Shown here: piece after piece, positions 1-8,044 of the stretch | How the letters are laid out: each line of letters starts with the position of its first letter | How positions within the stretch are numbered: the stretch's first letter is position 1 | Source of the DNA: Segatella copri DSM 18205 | Lineage (GTDB): Bacteria > Bacteroidota > Bacteroidia > Bacteroidales > Bacteroidaceae | DNA: 64,000 nucleotides | Reading direction: 5' to 3' | NCBI RefSeq assembly: GCF_025151535.1 | Contig: NZ_CP102288.1 | Span: 1,245,501 to 1,309,500 of the forward strand | Made by a program: the position numbers and the translations under genes | The notes under the pieces: model-generated | What the model was told of the DNA's origin: nothing | Seen by the model: only the letters and a program-made list of their open reading frames with translations | Databases searched by the model: none

Positions 1-521
1 ATCTTGGTCTGGTCGTCCTGTACTACGCGCTGTGCCCATGCTGGAATACGCTCGCCTTCACCACCTTCCCAATGAACTTTCATCTTGAAGAGATCGCCAT
101 GTTTCATCGCTTTCTCCGGAAGTTTGAGTTCCCAGTTGCCGGTATTCTTTACTCTTTTAGCACGATACTTTTCGGTTTCCTGCCAGTTGTTGAAGTCACC
201 TATCAGATAGATGTCTGTAGCATTAGGTGCCCACTCACGGAACACCCATCCACGGGTAGTCTTATGCAGTCCGAAATACTCGTATCCATTGGCAAAATCG
301 CTCAATGTCTGTTTGCCGTTATTAGTCAGCTGACCGAGTTTCCAGAGTGCATGGTCGTGTCGACCCTTGATGGCATTCTCATAGTCTGCCAGATATGGGT
401 CGTTCTTCACGAGTCCGATATGCTTTACCACAGCCTTCGCTGCCTTTTTTGCAACTGGTTTCTTTGCAGTTGCCTTTTTAGTTGCAGCCTTCTGGGCTGC
501 AGTTTTCTTTTCTGTTGCCAT
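1..521 (-). CDS. glgB: 1,4-alpha-glucan branching enzyme, N-terminal part (runs off window)
   Basis: This is the first 173 codons of a minus-strand gene cut by the left edge of the window. After an Ala/Lys-rich tail (residues 2-30, repeated AxKK/AAKK) the protein enters a CBM48-type domain with GYEYFGLHKTTRGWVFREWAPNA-like sequence and IGDFNNWQ, then IPAWAQRVVQDDQTK. That order is typical of the eukaryote-like (GBE1-type) branching enzymes found in Bacteroidales. The family makes alpha-1,6 branches in glycogen in the cytoplasm; the catalytic GH13 barrel lies outside the window. It starts 65 bp after the yhcH-like gene on the same strand and is probably co-transcribed with it. The basic tail is unusual for the family and resembles the tail of the small protein at 10097-10393. 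Confidence 0.88.
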   Translation of the reverse strand, partial: MATEKKTAAQKAATKKATAKKPVAKKAAKAVVKHIGLVKNDPYLADYENAIKGRHDHALWKLGQLTNNGKQTLSDFANGYEYFGLHKTTRGWVFREWAPNATDIYLIGDFNNWQETEKYRAKRVKNTGNWELKLPEKAMKHGDLFKMKVHWEGGEGERIPAWAQRVVQDDQTK

Positions 522-553
522 ATATCATGATTTTAGATGATTACTCTATATTA

Positions 554-607
554 TTCTTCTTTAATTTTATCTTGAAGATTTCTTCTTTAATTCTTAATCT
601 TGAAGAT
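554..607. repeat. Short imperfect tandem duplication at the 3' end of the yhcH-like gene
   Basis: Positions 554-579 and 580-607 carry two copies of a 26-28 nt unit reading TTCTTCTTTAATT..ATCTTGAAGAT. The right copy contains the stop codon and last codons of the yhcH-like gene, so the left copy duplicates that gene end in the spacer before glgB. No function is evident. Confidence 0.6.
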
Positions 608-1030
608 AGCCTTGTGGATATCACCACTACCGATGCATGGCTGATGACCATCTTGTGGCCAGAAGATAGCAAACTGACCTGGCTTGCAGGTAACGAGCGT
701 CTGCGCTTTCACACCAGGATACTTGGTTACATCCTTAGCCTCGTTATATTCCACTTCAGGAAGATCAGCAAGAGGAGTATAGCCATAAGTCTCCTCGTTG
801 TCAAGAGGAATCTGAATATCAATCATCTTGCGATGTGTTTCAAGAACAGCATCTTCCTCGCTTTTTCCGTGAGCTGTCGTTATATTAACAAAGAGGTTAC
901 TCTCCTTGATAAAATGCTTACCGTCCTCCAATTTAGAGAGGTCATTATCTTTGATAAACTTCACTACATCAGCGAAGAGCGGATTGAGAGAAACATATTT
1001 CTCCAGATTGTCTAAAGTATCTACTACCAT
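587..1030 (-). CDS. YhcH/YjgK/YiaL family protein
   Basis: A 147-residue protein of the YhcH/YjgK/YiaL (DUF386) family, a small cupin-like beta-sandwich. Family members occur in sugar (especially sialic acid and pentose/galactoside) operons and bind or isomerise acidic sugars; the substrate here is not visible. Family signatures seen are NITTAHGKSEEDAVLETHRK, DIQIPL, and near the end PGQFAIFWPQDGHQPC with the paired His/Glu/Asp residues expected to hold a metal. Length is normal for the family. It is the gene upstream of glgB on the same strand (65 bp gap), which suggests a shared transcript. No -7 box was recognised directly upstream. Confidence 0.85.
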   Translation of the reverse strand: MVVDTLDNLEKYVSLNPLFADVVKFIKDNDLSKLEDGKHFIKESNLFVNITTAHGKSEEDAVLETHRKMIDIQIPLDNEETYGYTPLADLPEVEYNEAKDVTKYPGVKAQTLVTCKPGQFAIFWPQDGHQPCIGSGDIHKAIFKIKN

Positions 1031-1209
1031 AATTCTAGTTTAAGCTTTGAGATTTGAACATTTACTTTTAACTTTGAGATTTGAAAACAGAACATTGAAC
1101 ATTCAATATTCAACATTATAATATGTTCTTTTTCTCATTATTTAAAATATTAAGGTTCTCTATCTCGTTATTTATAATTTCTTTGTATTTTTCTAATTTT
1201 CTGAAGAGA

Positions 1210-2364
1210 TTAGTCTTCAAATCGTTTGCCGTTTTCGTAGGCTCCCTTGGCTGTAACCTGTCCGTTGCGGTCTTTTTCTACAAATCTTCCGTCACGCACA
1301 TCGTTACGATAGGTTCCTTCGAAACGCTTACCGTTTTTATCTTCTTCTATGCAAGGTCCCTGGCGCTTGCCTTTGTGATAGGCACCCTTGAATCTTCTGC
1401 CATCAGCATAATGAATCACGACATTACCATCAACTAGACCATTCTTGAACTCACCTTCAAACACGTCACCGTTCTTCTTGGTCAGTTTGCCCCTGCCGTG
1501 CTGCAGATCATCCTTCCAGTCGCCTACATAGATATCGCCATTCTTCCAGATGAAGGTACCCTGACCGGTACGCAGGCCATCCTTAAACTGTCCGTTATAC
1601 TTGGCGCCCTTTGCAGAGCGGAAGATGCCTATACCCGTGCGTTCTCCCTGCACATAATCGCCTTCATAAATGTCGCCATTATGAAATTTATAGATACCCT
1701 TTCCGTCCTGGATATCATCCTTCCAGTCGCCGATATACACATCGCCATCAGCATATTTGAAAGTTCCTTTTCCTGAGCGCTGGTTGTCTAGCCACTGACC
1801 GTCATAAGTAGTTCCGTCTCCCCAGTTGAAGAAGCCGTTTCCATTCTTCATATCGTTCATCCACTGGCCTTTATACTGTGCGCCATTGGCATAAGTATAA
1901 ACGCCACGTCCCTGACGCTTGTCCTTATACCAGTCGCCGTCATATTTATCACCATTATAATAGAACATGACGCCATGACCATGCTGGTAATCGCGGAACC
2001 AGAGGCCTACATATTTGTTGTTGTTCTGGAAATAGTAGGTGCCTTTACCATGCTGTTGGTCCTGCATCCACTGTCCCTCATACTTTTCGCCATCACTGAA
2101 GGTATAAACGCCATAACCTTCACGTTTACCTTTCATATAAGAGCCTTCGTAGGTATCCCCATTCTTATAGATGGTAGTACCTTTTCCCTGCGGCTTTCCG
2201 CTCACCATTTCTCCTTTAAACTGACCTCCGTCACGGGTGATGCAAGAGCCTAGCGATATCTTCTGGGCTGAGGCATCAACCGATGCCATAGCCAAAGCCA
2301 AGGCAAGGAAAAAACACTTGCTCCGACAGGACAATTTGGTATGTTGTTTCTTATTGTATTTCAT
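1210..2364 (-). CDS. Secreted MORN-repeat protein
   Basis: A 384-residue protein with a signal peptide (hydrophobic LALALAMASVDASA at about 20-33) followed by 14 consecutive 23-residue MORN repeats of the form YxGxWxxxxxxGxGxYxxxNG, then a short tail. The period is regular from about residue 47 to the end. MORN repeats form long beta-hairpin solenoids used as binding or membrane-contact scaffolds; in Bacteroidales such proteins are exported and of unknown role. It has its own promoter (-7 box at 2397-2404) and stands alone between glgB/yhcH and the LytTR gene. No enzymatic domain is attached, so it is best read as a structural or binding protein; the partner cannot be inferred. Confidence 0.85.
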   Translation of the reverse strand: MKYNKKQHTKLSCRSKCFFLALALAMASVDASAQKISLGSCITRDGGQFKGEMVSGKPQGKGTTIYKNGDTYEGSYMKGKREGYGVYTFSDGEKYEGQWMQDQQHGKGTYYFQNNNKYVGLWFRDYQHGHGVMFYYNGDKYDGDWYKDKRQGRGVYTYANGAQYKGQWMNDMKNGNGFFNWGDGTTYDGQWLDNQRSGKGTFKYADGDVYIGDWKDDIQDGKGIYKFHNGDIYEGDYVQGERTGIGIFRSAKGAKYNGQFKDGLRTGQGTFIWKNGDIYVGDWKDDLQHGRGKLTKKNGDVFEGEFKNGLVDGNVVIHYADGRRFKGAYHKGKRQGPCIEEDKNGKRFEGTYRNDVRDGRFVEKDRNGQVTAKGAYENGKRFED

Positions 2365-2396
2365 ATTCTACAGTTATAGTCTGACTTATCAATCCC

Positions 2397-2404
2397 CAAA
2401 GTTA
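2397..2404 (-). promoter_or_regulatory. Promoter -7 box for the MORN gene
   Basis: On the minus strand this reads TAACTTTG, matching the Bacteroidetes TAnnTTTG element, 33 bp upstream of the MORN start codon. Confidence 0.6.
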
Positions 2405-2561
2405 CGGTTTTTTCCTCAAATAGCCAAATAGATTAAACAAATTTAAGGTAAAATCATGAAAATAGATTTTTATCTGAAAAAATCTGCAGCTTGATACAAT
2501 AAACAAACACAATTTTCGTTTTTACGAAAATCGAGAATAAAATCACTAAAACAGTAAAATT

Positions 2562-3269
2562 ATGATTTTAAATTGCGCCATCATAGATGAAGATCCAGAA
2601 GCTTTGCAACTCCTGGAACAGTATATAGAGAAAACTCCGACCCTGCATTTGATCGGAGCCTACAAAAGTGCGATAGATGCTGTAGACGGCATCCATCACA
2701 ACCATCTCGACATACTTTTTCTCGCCATCCACATGCAGCAGATCAGTGGTCTGGAATTTGCAAAGGTTGTACCCAAGAACGTGAAGATTGTCTTCACCAC
2801 CGCATTCAAAGAGTATGCCATCGAAGCCTACAAAGTGAATACATTCGACTATCTGCTCAAGCCCATCACCTACGATGACTTTATGGGATCATGCCAGAAA
2901 GTCTTCGAAAGCTACATGCAGGACGATAACTACAACCCTATCAAGCGCGACGGTTTTCTGGTGGTAAAACGAGATTACAAATGCGTAAGAATCCCAATAG
3001 ATGATATTCTGTTTGTTGACTGCGACAAAGACTACATCCGTTTCCATCTTGAGGGCAGGCCTAACATCAGAACCCTGGGCAACCTCAAACAGTTGGAAGA
3101 AAGGTTGCCAAGAGAGAAATTCAAGCGTGTACACCGTTCGTTCCTTGCCAACATGACAAAGTTTGATACGGTAGACCAGCAGCACATTACCTATGGCGAC
3201 CAGAGCATTCCGATATCAGAAACCTACTTTGAATTTATCAAGAAATATCTGGAAGACCATTCTCTATGA
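2562..3269 (+). CDS. LytTR-family response regulator with a pseudo-receiver domain
   Basis: A 235-residue protein with an N-terminal receiver fold (residues 2-120) and a C-terminal LytTR DNA-binding domain (about 130-232, FLVVKRDYKCVRIPIDDILF ... RVHRSFLANM). Most of the phosphorylation pocket is kept: the acidic pair D9/E10, the Thr-Thr at 79-80 and Lys100 in LLKP. The phosphoacceptor position, normally D in the strand DILFLDI, is Ala55 (DILFLAIHMQ). The receiver therefore should not be phosphorylated by the usual chemistry. No sensor histidine kinase lies next to it. It is likely a constitutive or ligand/protein-controlled transcription regulator. It ends 31 bp from the end of the convergent CBM20-HAD gene. 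No clear -7 box was seen upstream. Confidence 0.87.
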   Translation: MILNCAIIDEDPEALQLLEQYIEKTPTLHLIGAYKSAIDAVDGIHHNHLDILFLAIHMQQISGLEFAKVVPKNVKIVFTTAFKEYAIEAYKVNTFDYLLKPITYDDFMGSCQKVFESYMQDDNYNPIKRDGFLVVKRDYKCVRIPIDDILFVDCDKDYIRFHLEGRPNIRTLGNLKQLEERLPREKFKRVHRSFLANMTKFDTVDQQHITYGDQSIPISETYFEFIKKYLEDHSL

Positions 3270-3300
3270 TGGTCTTCCAAATCATTTTATCCTACCTTTC

Positions 3301-4716
3301 TTATAATATCTGCAATGGTGATGATATTAGGATAGAAGCTCCATGTGCCAACAGGAAATCGTGATCTCTGAATCCCCAAAGAACAGAGATACAAGGCATT
3401 CCACTGTTCTTTGCCGTCATCACATCCACGTCGCTGTCGCCGATATATACCGCCCTTTCTCTATTCGCATGCAGCTGTCGCAAGGCTTCGTTTACAGTAT
3501 CTGGAGCCGGTTTTTTCTTGATATTCTCCCGCTCTCCTATCGCCACATCTACCAGGTCGCCGAAGAAATGGCGGCAGATTTCCTGGGTAGCTGCATAAAA
3601 TTTGTTGCTTACGACCGCAATGTTCTTTCCCCTATTCTTCAGTTCCTCCAGCATCTCCATCACGTCCGGATAAGGTTTCGTATTATCCATATTGTGCACC
3701 ATATAATGCTGGCGGAAATCCTGCAGGGTTTTCTCAAACTTCTCATTCTCCAATCCTCCTGGCACGGCACGTTCCATCAGTTTCTTCACCCCGTTTCCTA
3801 CAAACATGCGTACCTCCTCCAGCGTACGTTCAGGCATCCCGTTCAGTTTCAGCGCATAATTGCAGCTTGCAGCCAGGTCGTGGAGAGAAGAAATCAGGGT
3901 TCCGTCAAGATCGAATATATAGGTATCGAAATTGAACTGGGCATGAACCGGAACCCTCTTGATGCGGAACTCACCGCCGTGTAGCACATAAACATCCTGA
4001 TGGTATACACGGATTTCACCCTGAGGAGTTCCCTGTCCACCAGCCTGTTCATTACCCGAAATGCCAAAGATTCTGTTATCCCCAAATTCCCATCTCTTCA
4101 GTTTCTGGGTCTGTGCATCAATCACCACATATTTATATTCTATCGGCTCATCGATAGCCTGCACATTCACAGAGATTTCCCAGTCCTTGCCATGATTGTT
4201 CTGCATCTTCAAGAAATGAGCCGGATTCCATTTGCCCAGCGTAGGATGATTTCCCAACAGAGCTACAGCCTCACCCTCATAGAGTTTCGGGGCATGAATC
4301 TTGAAGATGATAGTACGGTCGAAGAGAGGCAGACGCGCTGGCTTGACATCAGTAAACTTTACCTGCTGCAATACGAAGGCATTTTTTTCCACGTAAGGAT
4401 TATCCTCCTCCAGCCAATAGTCCTGAAAATAGAAATTCTTACTCTCATCAAAAACATATTGGCGGGCAGAAGCGAGCGATTCCCTACGCAGCACCTTTCC
4501 CTCAGCATCTTTCACACAGTAGCAGTACGCCACAGCTACGAAAGGGTGATGACGGTTCTGCCTTGACGCCATTTCCACCTCCCAGTGATAACCGTCCCGG
4601 GTGGTCATCGGCAAGTCCATCGTATCTTGATAGCCGTCAGCGGCGGCAAATGTTAATTCTACATGCAGGGCATGACCCCACTTGGCAGCATACGCTATCG
4701 AAAACTTCATTTTCAT
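3301..4716 (-). CDS. CBM20 starch-binding / HAD-family phosphatase fusion
   Basis: A 471-residue protein in one uninterrupted frame. Residues 3-104 look like the divergent first starch-binding module of Bacteroidales 4-alpha-glucanotransferase; residues 135-224 are a clear CBM20 (TIIFKIHA ... GNHPTLGKWNP ... EYKYVV ... RWEFGDNR). From residue 261 a HAD subfamily-I phosphatase of the phosphoglycolate-phosphatase type follows, with FDLDGT (nucleophile Asp269, acid/base Asp271), a VSN motif, KKKPAPD and GDSDVD. The expected GH77 domain after the CBMs is absent. ATG at 4716 is preferred over the longer frame to 4824 because AAAGGATT precedes it and the promoter at 4779-4786 lies inside the longer reading. 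Inference: a glucan-bound phosphatase acting on phosphorylated glycogen/starch or sugar phosphates released from it. Confidence 0.85.
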   Translation of the reverse strand: MKMKFSIAYAAKWGHALHVELTFAAADGYQDTMDLPMTTRDGYHWEVEMASRQNRHHPFVAVAYCYCVKDAEGKVLRRESLASARQYVFDESKNFYFQDYWLEEDNPYVEKNAFVLQQVKFTDVKPARLPLFDRTIIFKIHAPKLYEGEAVALLGNHPTLGKWNPAHFLKMQNNHGKDWEISVNVQAIDEPIEYKYVVIDAQTQKLKRWEFGDNRIFGISGNEQAGGQGTPQGEIRVYHQDVYVLHGGEFRIKRVPVHAQFNFDTYIFDLDGTLISSLHDLAASCNYALKLNGMPERTLEEVRMFVGNGVKKLMERAVPGGLENEKFEKTLQDFRQHYMVHNMDNTKPYPDVMEMLEELKNRGKNIAVVSNKFYAATQEICRHFFGDLVDVAIGERENIKKKPAPDTVNEALRQLHANRERAVYIGDSDVDVMTAKNSGMPCISVLWGFRDHDFLLAHGASILISSPLQIL

Positions 4717-4778
4717 AATCCTTTTATAATAATGTGCCCGAAAGCACCGATACACATGTTGATTCTCAATGTCAAGTG

Positions 4779-4786
4779 CAAAGGTA
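4779..4786 (-). promoter_or_regulatory. Promoter -7 box for the CBM20-HAD gene
   Basis: Minus-strand TACCTTTG followed by CAC, a canonical Bacteroidetes -7 element, 62 bp upstream of the ATG at 4716. It rules out upstream start codons in the same frame. Confidence 0.75.
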
Positions 4787-4848
4787 ACAAAAAAGCAGAC
4801 ACAACGGATAAAGAAAGATGACAATTAACCTATTTTAAATTCCTATAC

Positions 4849-4879
4849 TTTGCTATTTCCTATTTTTACTGTACTTTTG
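4849..4879 (+). promoter_or_regulatory. Promoter for mltG
   Basis: TTTG at 4849-4852, 19 bp spacer, then TACTTTTG at 4872-4879, matching both Bacteroidetes promoter elements, 28 bp before the mltG start. Confidence 0.75.
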
Positions 4880-4907
4880 CACCCGAAAAATAACAAACAA
4901 GAAGAAT

Positions 4908-5960
4908 ATGAAAAAGAAAAAATCATTTTCTAAGCTCTATCTGTATGGTGCTATAGGCTGCATCGCAGTCATCGCCATCGTGGGCTACATCTACTGTTTC
5001 TCTTCCTTCTCGAAGAGCAGCAACACCGAGTATGTTTACATCGACAGCGATGATAACATCGACTCTGTATACAACAAGCTCCGCCCGTTTGCCAAGAGCA
5101 TTCCGTTCCAGGCATTCAAGACCCTGACCCTCCATTCCGGCTATGCCGATCATATCCGCACCGGCAGATACGCCATTGCTCCGGGCGATGGTGCCCTCAA
5201 GACATGGCGCCACATGAAGAACGGTTTGCAGGAACCGGTTAGTCTTACCATCCCTTCGGTCCGCACTCTCGACAAACTCTCTGATGAGATTGGCAAGAAG
5301 ATGATGTTTGGCAGCAACGACCTCTACTATGCCCTGCGCGACGAGAGCGTCTGTCAGAAGTACGGTTACGATACTGCCACCATCGCCTGCATGTTCGTAC
5401 CTAACACCTACGATCTCTACTGGAACATCTCGGTAGATAAATTTCTGGAGCGCATGAAGAAAGAAAGCGACAAGTTCTGGAACTTTGAGCGCACCGAAAA
5501 GGCAAAGGCTATGAAGCTGACACCGGTTGAAATCATCACACTTGCCAGCATCGTGGACGAAGAAACAGCGAACAACGGCGAGAAACCGATGATAGCCGGC
5601 ATGTATTATAACCGTCTGATGCTTCGCAATGCCGAATATCCAGAGGGAATGCCATTGCAGGCCGATCCTACCATTAAATATGCCTGGCAGCGATTCGACC
5701 TCAAGCGCATCTACAACAACCTCCTGTCTATCAAGAGCCCGTATAATACCTACAAGAACCCAGGTTTGCCACCGGGGCCTATCCGTATTCCGAGCGTAGC
5801 AGGTATCGATGCCGTCCTCAACCATGTGCATCACGATTACCTCTACATGTGTGCCAAGGAGGATTTCAGCGGCACTCATAATTTTGCCCGCACTTACGAT
5901 GAGCACCTGCAGAATGCAGCCAAATATTCTAAGGCACTCAACGAAAGAGGTATCAAGTAA
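4908..5960 (+). CDS. mltG: Endolytic murein transglycosylase MltG
   Basis: A 350-residue YceG/MltG family protein that cleaves nascent peptidoglycan strands in the periplasm and sets glycan chain length. One N-terminal membrane anchor (about residues 9-30) is followed by the LysM-like/YceG domain. The catalytic segment ASIVDEETA with its Glu, followed by MIAGMYYNRL and LQADPTIKYA, and the end motif SPYNTYKNPGLPPGPI are all recognisable. Length is normal. It has its own promoter and is closed by a strong terminator (5988-6039), so it is monocistronic. Confidence 0.95.
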   Translation: MKKKKSFSKLYLYGAIGCIAVIAIVGYIYCFSSFSKSSNTEYVYIDSDDNIDSVYNKLRPFAKSIPFQAFKTLTLHSGYADHIRTGRYAIAPGDGALKTWRHMKNGLQEPVSLTIPSVRTLDKLSDEIGKKMMFGSNDLYYALRDESVCQKYGYDTATIACMFVPNTYDLYWNISVDKFLERMKKESDKFWNFERTEKAKAMKLTPVEIITLASIVDEETANNGEKPMIAGMYYNRLMLRNAEYPEGMPLQADPTIKYAWQRFDLKRIYNNLLSIKSPYNTYKNPGLPPGPIRIPSVAGIDAVLNHVHHDYLYMCAKEDFSGTHNFARTYDEHLQNAAKYSKALNERGIK

Positions 5961-5987
5961 GATAAGGAAACAAGAAAGGTAAAAATG

Positions 5988-6039
5988 AGTCAGAAAACTT
6001 GCAAAGCGTTAGTGATTTTACAAGTTTTCTGACTTTTTA
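5988..6039 (+). terminator. Rho-independent terminator after mltG
   Basis: Perfect 14-bp stem AGTCAGAAAACTTG (5988-6001) / CAAGTTTTCTGACT (6021-6034) followed by a T-run. Confidence 0.85.
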
Positions 6040-6071
6040 TTTGGTAGTCTAACAAAATAGTTGTAAATTTG
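6040..6071 (+). promoter_or_regulatory. Promoter for the ACT/UPF0210 operon
   Basis: TTTG at 6040-6043, 20 bp spacer, TAAATTTG at 6064-6071. It starts directly behind the mltG terminator. Confidence 0.75.
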
Positions 6072-6110
6072 CAGCCGAAAACTTACCAATTTAAAATAAG
6101 GAATAAATAC

Positions 6111-6383
6111 ATGAACAGAACGATTATTACAGTAGTGGGCAAGGATACCGTTGGTATCATCGCCAAGGTATGTACCTATTTGGCAGAGAACAGTATCAAC
6201 ATCTTGGATATCTCTCAGACCATCGTACAGGAGTATTTCAACATGATGATGATCGTAGACATGGGCAAGATGCAGAAAACTTTCGAGGAAGTAGCCGATG
6301 AACTCACCAATGTTGGTAAGGCTATGGGCGTGCAGATTAAATGCCAGCGCGAGGAAATTTTCAATATGATGCACAGAATTTAA
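6111..6383 (+). CDS. ACT domain protein (UPF0237 family)
   Basis: A 90-residue single ACT-domain protein beginning MNRTIITVVGKDTVGIIAKV, the UPF0237 family signature. ACT domains bind amino acids or related small ligands and regulate a partner. Start 6111 is chosen because AAGGAA lies in front of it and upstream in-frame codons fall in the promoter. It is followed after 12 bp by the UPF0210 gene; this pair is conserved as a two-gene operon in many anaerobes and Firmicutes, so the ACT protein probably regulates or partners the UPF0210 protein. Confidence 0.9.
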   Translation: MNRTIITVVGKDTVGIIAKVCTYLAENSINILDISQTIVQEYFNMMMIVDMGKMQKTFEEVADELTNVGKAMGVQIKCQREEIFNMMHRI

Positions 6384-6395
6384 AAAGCAAACAAT

Positions 6396-7760
6396 ATGAT
6401 CAATATATCTGAGGTTATCGAAACCAATAAGATGATAGAGCAGGAGAATTTCGATGTGCGTACCATCACCATGGGTATCAACCTTTTGGATTGCGCATCT
6501 ACCGATCTCGATGAGCTCTGTCAGAACATTCATAATAAGATTACACGTCTGGCAAAGAACCTGGTGAAAACCGGCGAAGAAATCTCCAAGGAGTTTGGTG
6601 TGCCTATCGTCAACAAGCGTATCTCCATCACTCCTATCTCACTGGTAGGCGGTTCTGCCTGCAAGACTACCGACGATTACGTGAAGATTGCCAAGACCCT
6701 CGACCAGTGTGCCAAGGAGCTCGGTGTCAACTTTCTGGGCGGCTATTCTGCCATCGTAAGCAAGGGTATGAGCAAGAGCGATGAGCTCCTTATCCGTTCT
6801 ATCCCTCAGGCGATGGCACAGACCGATTTTGTCTGCAGTTCTGTCAATGTGGGTTCTACCAAGACCGGTATCAACATGGATGCTGTCCGCCTGATGGGCG
6901 AAATCGTAAAGGATACAGCCGAAGCAACCAAGGACAGAGGTTCTCTGGGTTGCGCCAAGCTCGTTGTTCTCTGCAATGCGCCAGACGACAATCCGTTCAT
7001 GGCTGGTGCCTTCCATGGTGTTTCTGAGGCCGATGCGGTAGTGAGTGTCGGTGTCAGCGGTCCTGGCGTTGTAAAGTATGCATTGGAGAAGGTAAAGGGC
7101 GAAAGCTTCGAGGTTCTTTGCGAAACCATCAAGCGAACCGCCTTCAAGATTACCCGTGTAGGTCAGTTGGTAGCCAAGGAGGCTTCACGCCGTCTGAACG
7201 TACCTTTCGGCATCATCGATCTTTCATTGGCTCCTACCCCAGCTATCGGTGATAGTGTAGCCGATATTCTCGAGCTCATCGGTCTTGAGCATGCCGGTGC
7301 TCCTGGTACCACAGCAGCTCTTGCACTCCTGAACGACCAGGTTAAGAAGGGCGGTATCATGGCTTCTTCTTATGTAGGTGGTTTGAGCGGTGCCTTCATC
7401 CCTGTCAGCGAAGACCAGGGTATGATTAACGCTGTAGAGGCAGGTGCGCTTACCATTGAGAAACTGGAAGCGATGACCTGTGTCTGCTCAGTAGGTTTGG
7501 ATATGATTGCCATCCCTGGCGATACTCCAGCCACCACCATTTCCGGTGTCATTGCCGACGAGGCTGCCATCGGTATGGTTAACCAGAAGACTACCGCCGT
7601 ACGTATCATCCCTGTTGTGGGCATGAAGGTAGGCGACAATGTAGATTTTGGCGGTTTGCTCGGTCATGCTCCAATCATGCCTGTAAACCCATTCTGTTGC
7701 GAGGCATTCGTAAACCGTGCCGGTCGTATTCCGGCTCCAATCCACAGTTTCAAGAATTAA
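6396..7760 (+). CDS. UPF0210 (PFL-like, DUF711) family protein
   Basis: A 454-residue member of the UPF0210/DUF711 family, a glycyl-radical-enzyme-like (PFL-like) fold without assigned reaction. Conserved stretches seen include [46 protein letters not shown] and [17 protein letters not shown]. Length is normal and complete. It forms an operon with the upstream ACT protein (12 bp gap) and ends at a strong terminator. The function is unknown; the conserved pairing with an amino-acid-sensing ACT domain suggests a metabolic enzyme under ligand control, but nothing in the sequence names the substrate. Confidence 0.93.
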   Translation: MINISEVIETNKMIEQENFDVRTITMGINLLDCASTDLDELCQNIHNKITRLAKNLVKTGEEISKEFGVPIVNKRISITPISLVGGSACKTTDDYVKIAKTLDQCAKELGVNFLGGYSAIVSKGMSKSDELLIRSIPQAMAQTDFVCSSVNVGSTKTGINMDAVRLMGEIVKDTAEATKDRGSLGCAKLVVLCNAPDDNPFMAGAFHGVSEADAVVSVGVSGPGVVKYALEKVKGESFEVLCETIKRTAFKITRVGQLVAKEASRRLNVPFGIIDLSLAPTPAIGDSVADILELIGLEHAGAPGTTAALALLNDQVKKGGIMASSYVGGLSGAFIPVSEDQGMINAVEAGALTIEKLEAMTCVCSVGLDMIAIPGDTPATTISGVIADEAAIGMVNQKTTAVRIIPVVGMKVGDNVDFGGLLGHAPIMPVNPFCCEAFVNRAGRIPAPIHSFKN

Positions 7761-7781
7761 ACTGTTTTGATTCAAAATACC

Positions 7782-7823
7782 AATCCCCCATCCTGCTTTC
7801 TCAAGCGGGCTGGGGGATTTTTT
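7782..7823 (+). terminator. Terminator after the UPF0210 gene
   Basis: Stem AATCCCCCA...TGGGGGATT (outer arms 7782-7790 and 7811-7819) followed by six T. Confidence 0.85.
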
Positions 7824-7966
7824 CATTGTATAATCACTTATCTATCTTCAAAAGCGGTTCATCATGGCAAAACATAGGTGGATAGATACTCAGAAACATC
7901 AACTACAGATATTTAAATCCAATCCTTAAATAAGACGGAAGCTCCCCCAAAAGTCAAAAGAATCGG

Positions 7967-8001
7967 GAAAAATAAAGGGTGAGACTTCTCCCACCCTTTA
8001 T
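7967..8001 (-). terminator. Terminator after xylB
   Basis: Minus-strand hairpin ATAAAGGGTG / CACCCTTTAT (7972-8001) followed by TTTTT, 44 bp past the xylulokinase stop codon. The 7824-7966 interval between the two terminators shows nothing recognisable. Confidence 0.8.
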
Positions 8002-8044
8002 CTGATATTATAAAAAAAGTTTGTCTAAAGTAAATTACAAACGT

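Noticed and set aside
4717..4824. Longer N-terminus for the CBM20-HAD protein
   Set aside because: It would contain the promoter -7 box at 4779-4786 and has no ribosome site; the ATG at 4716 does.
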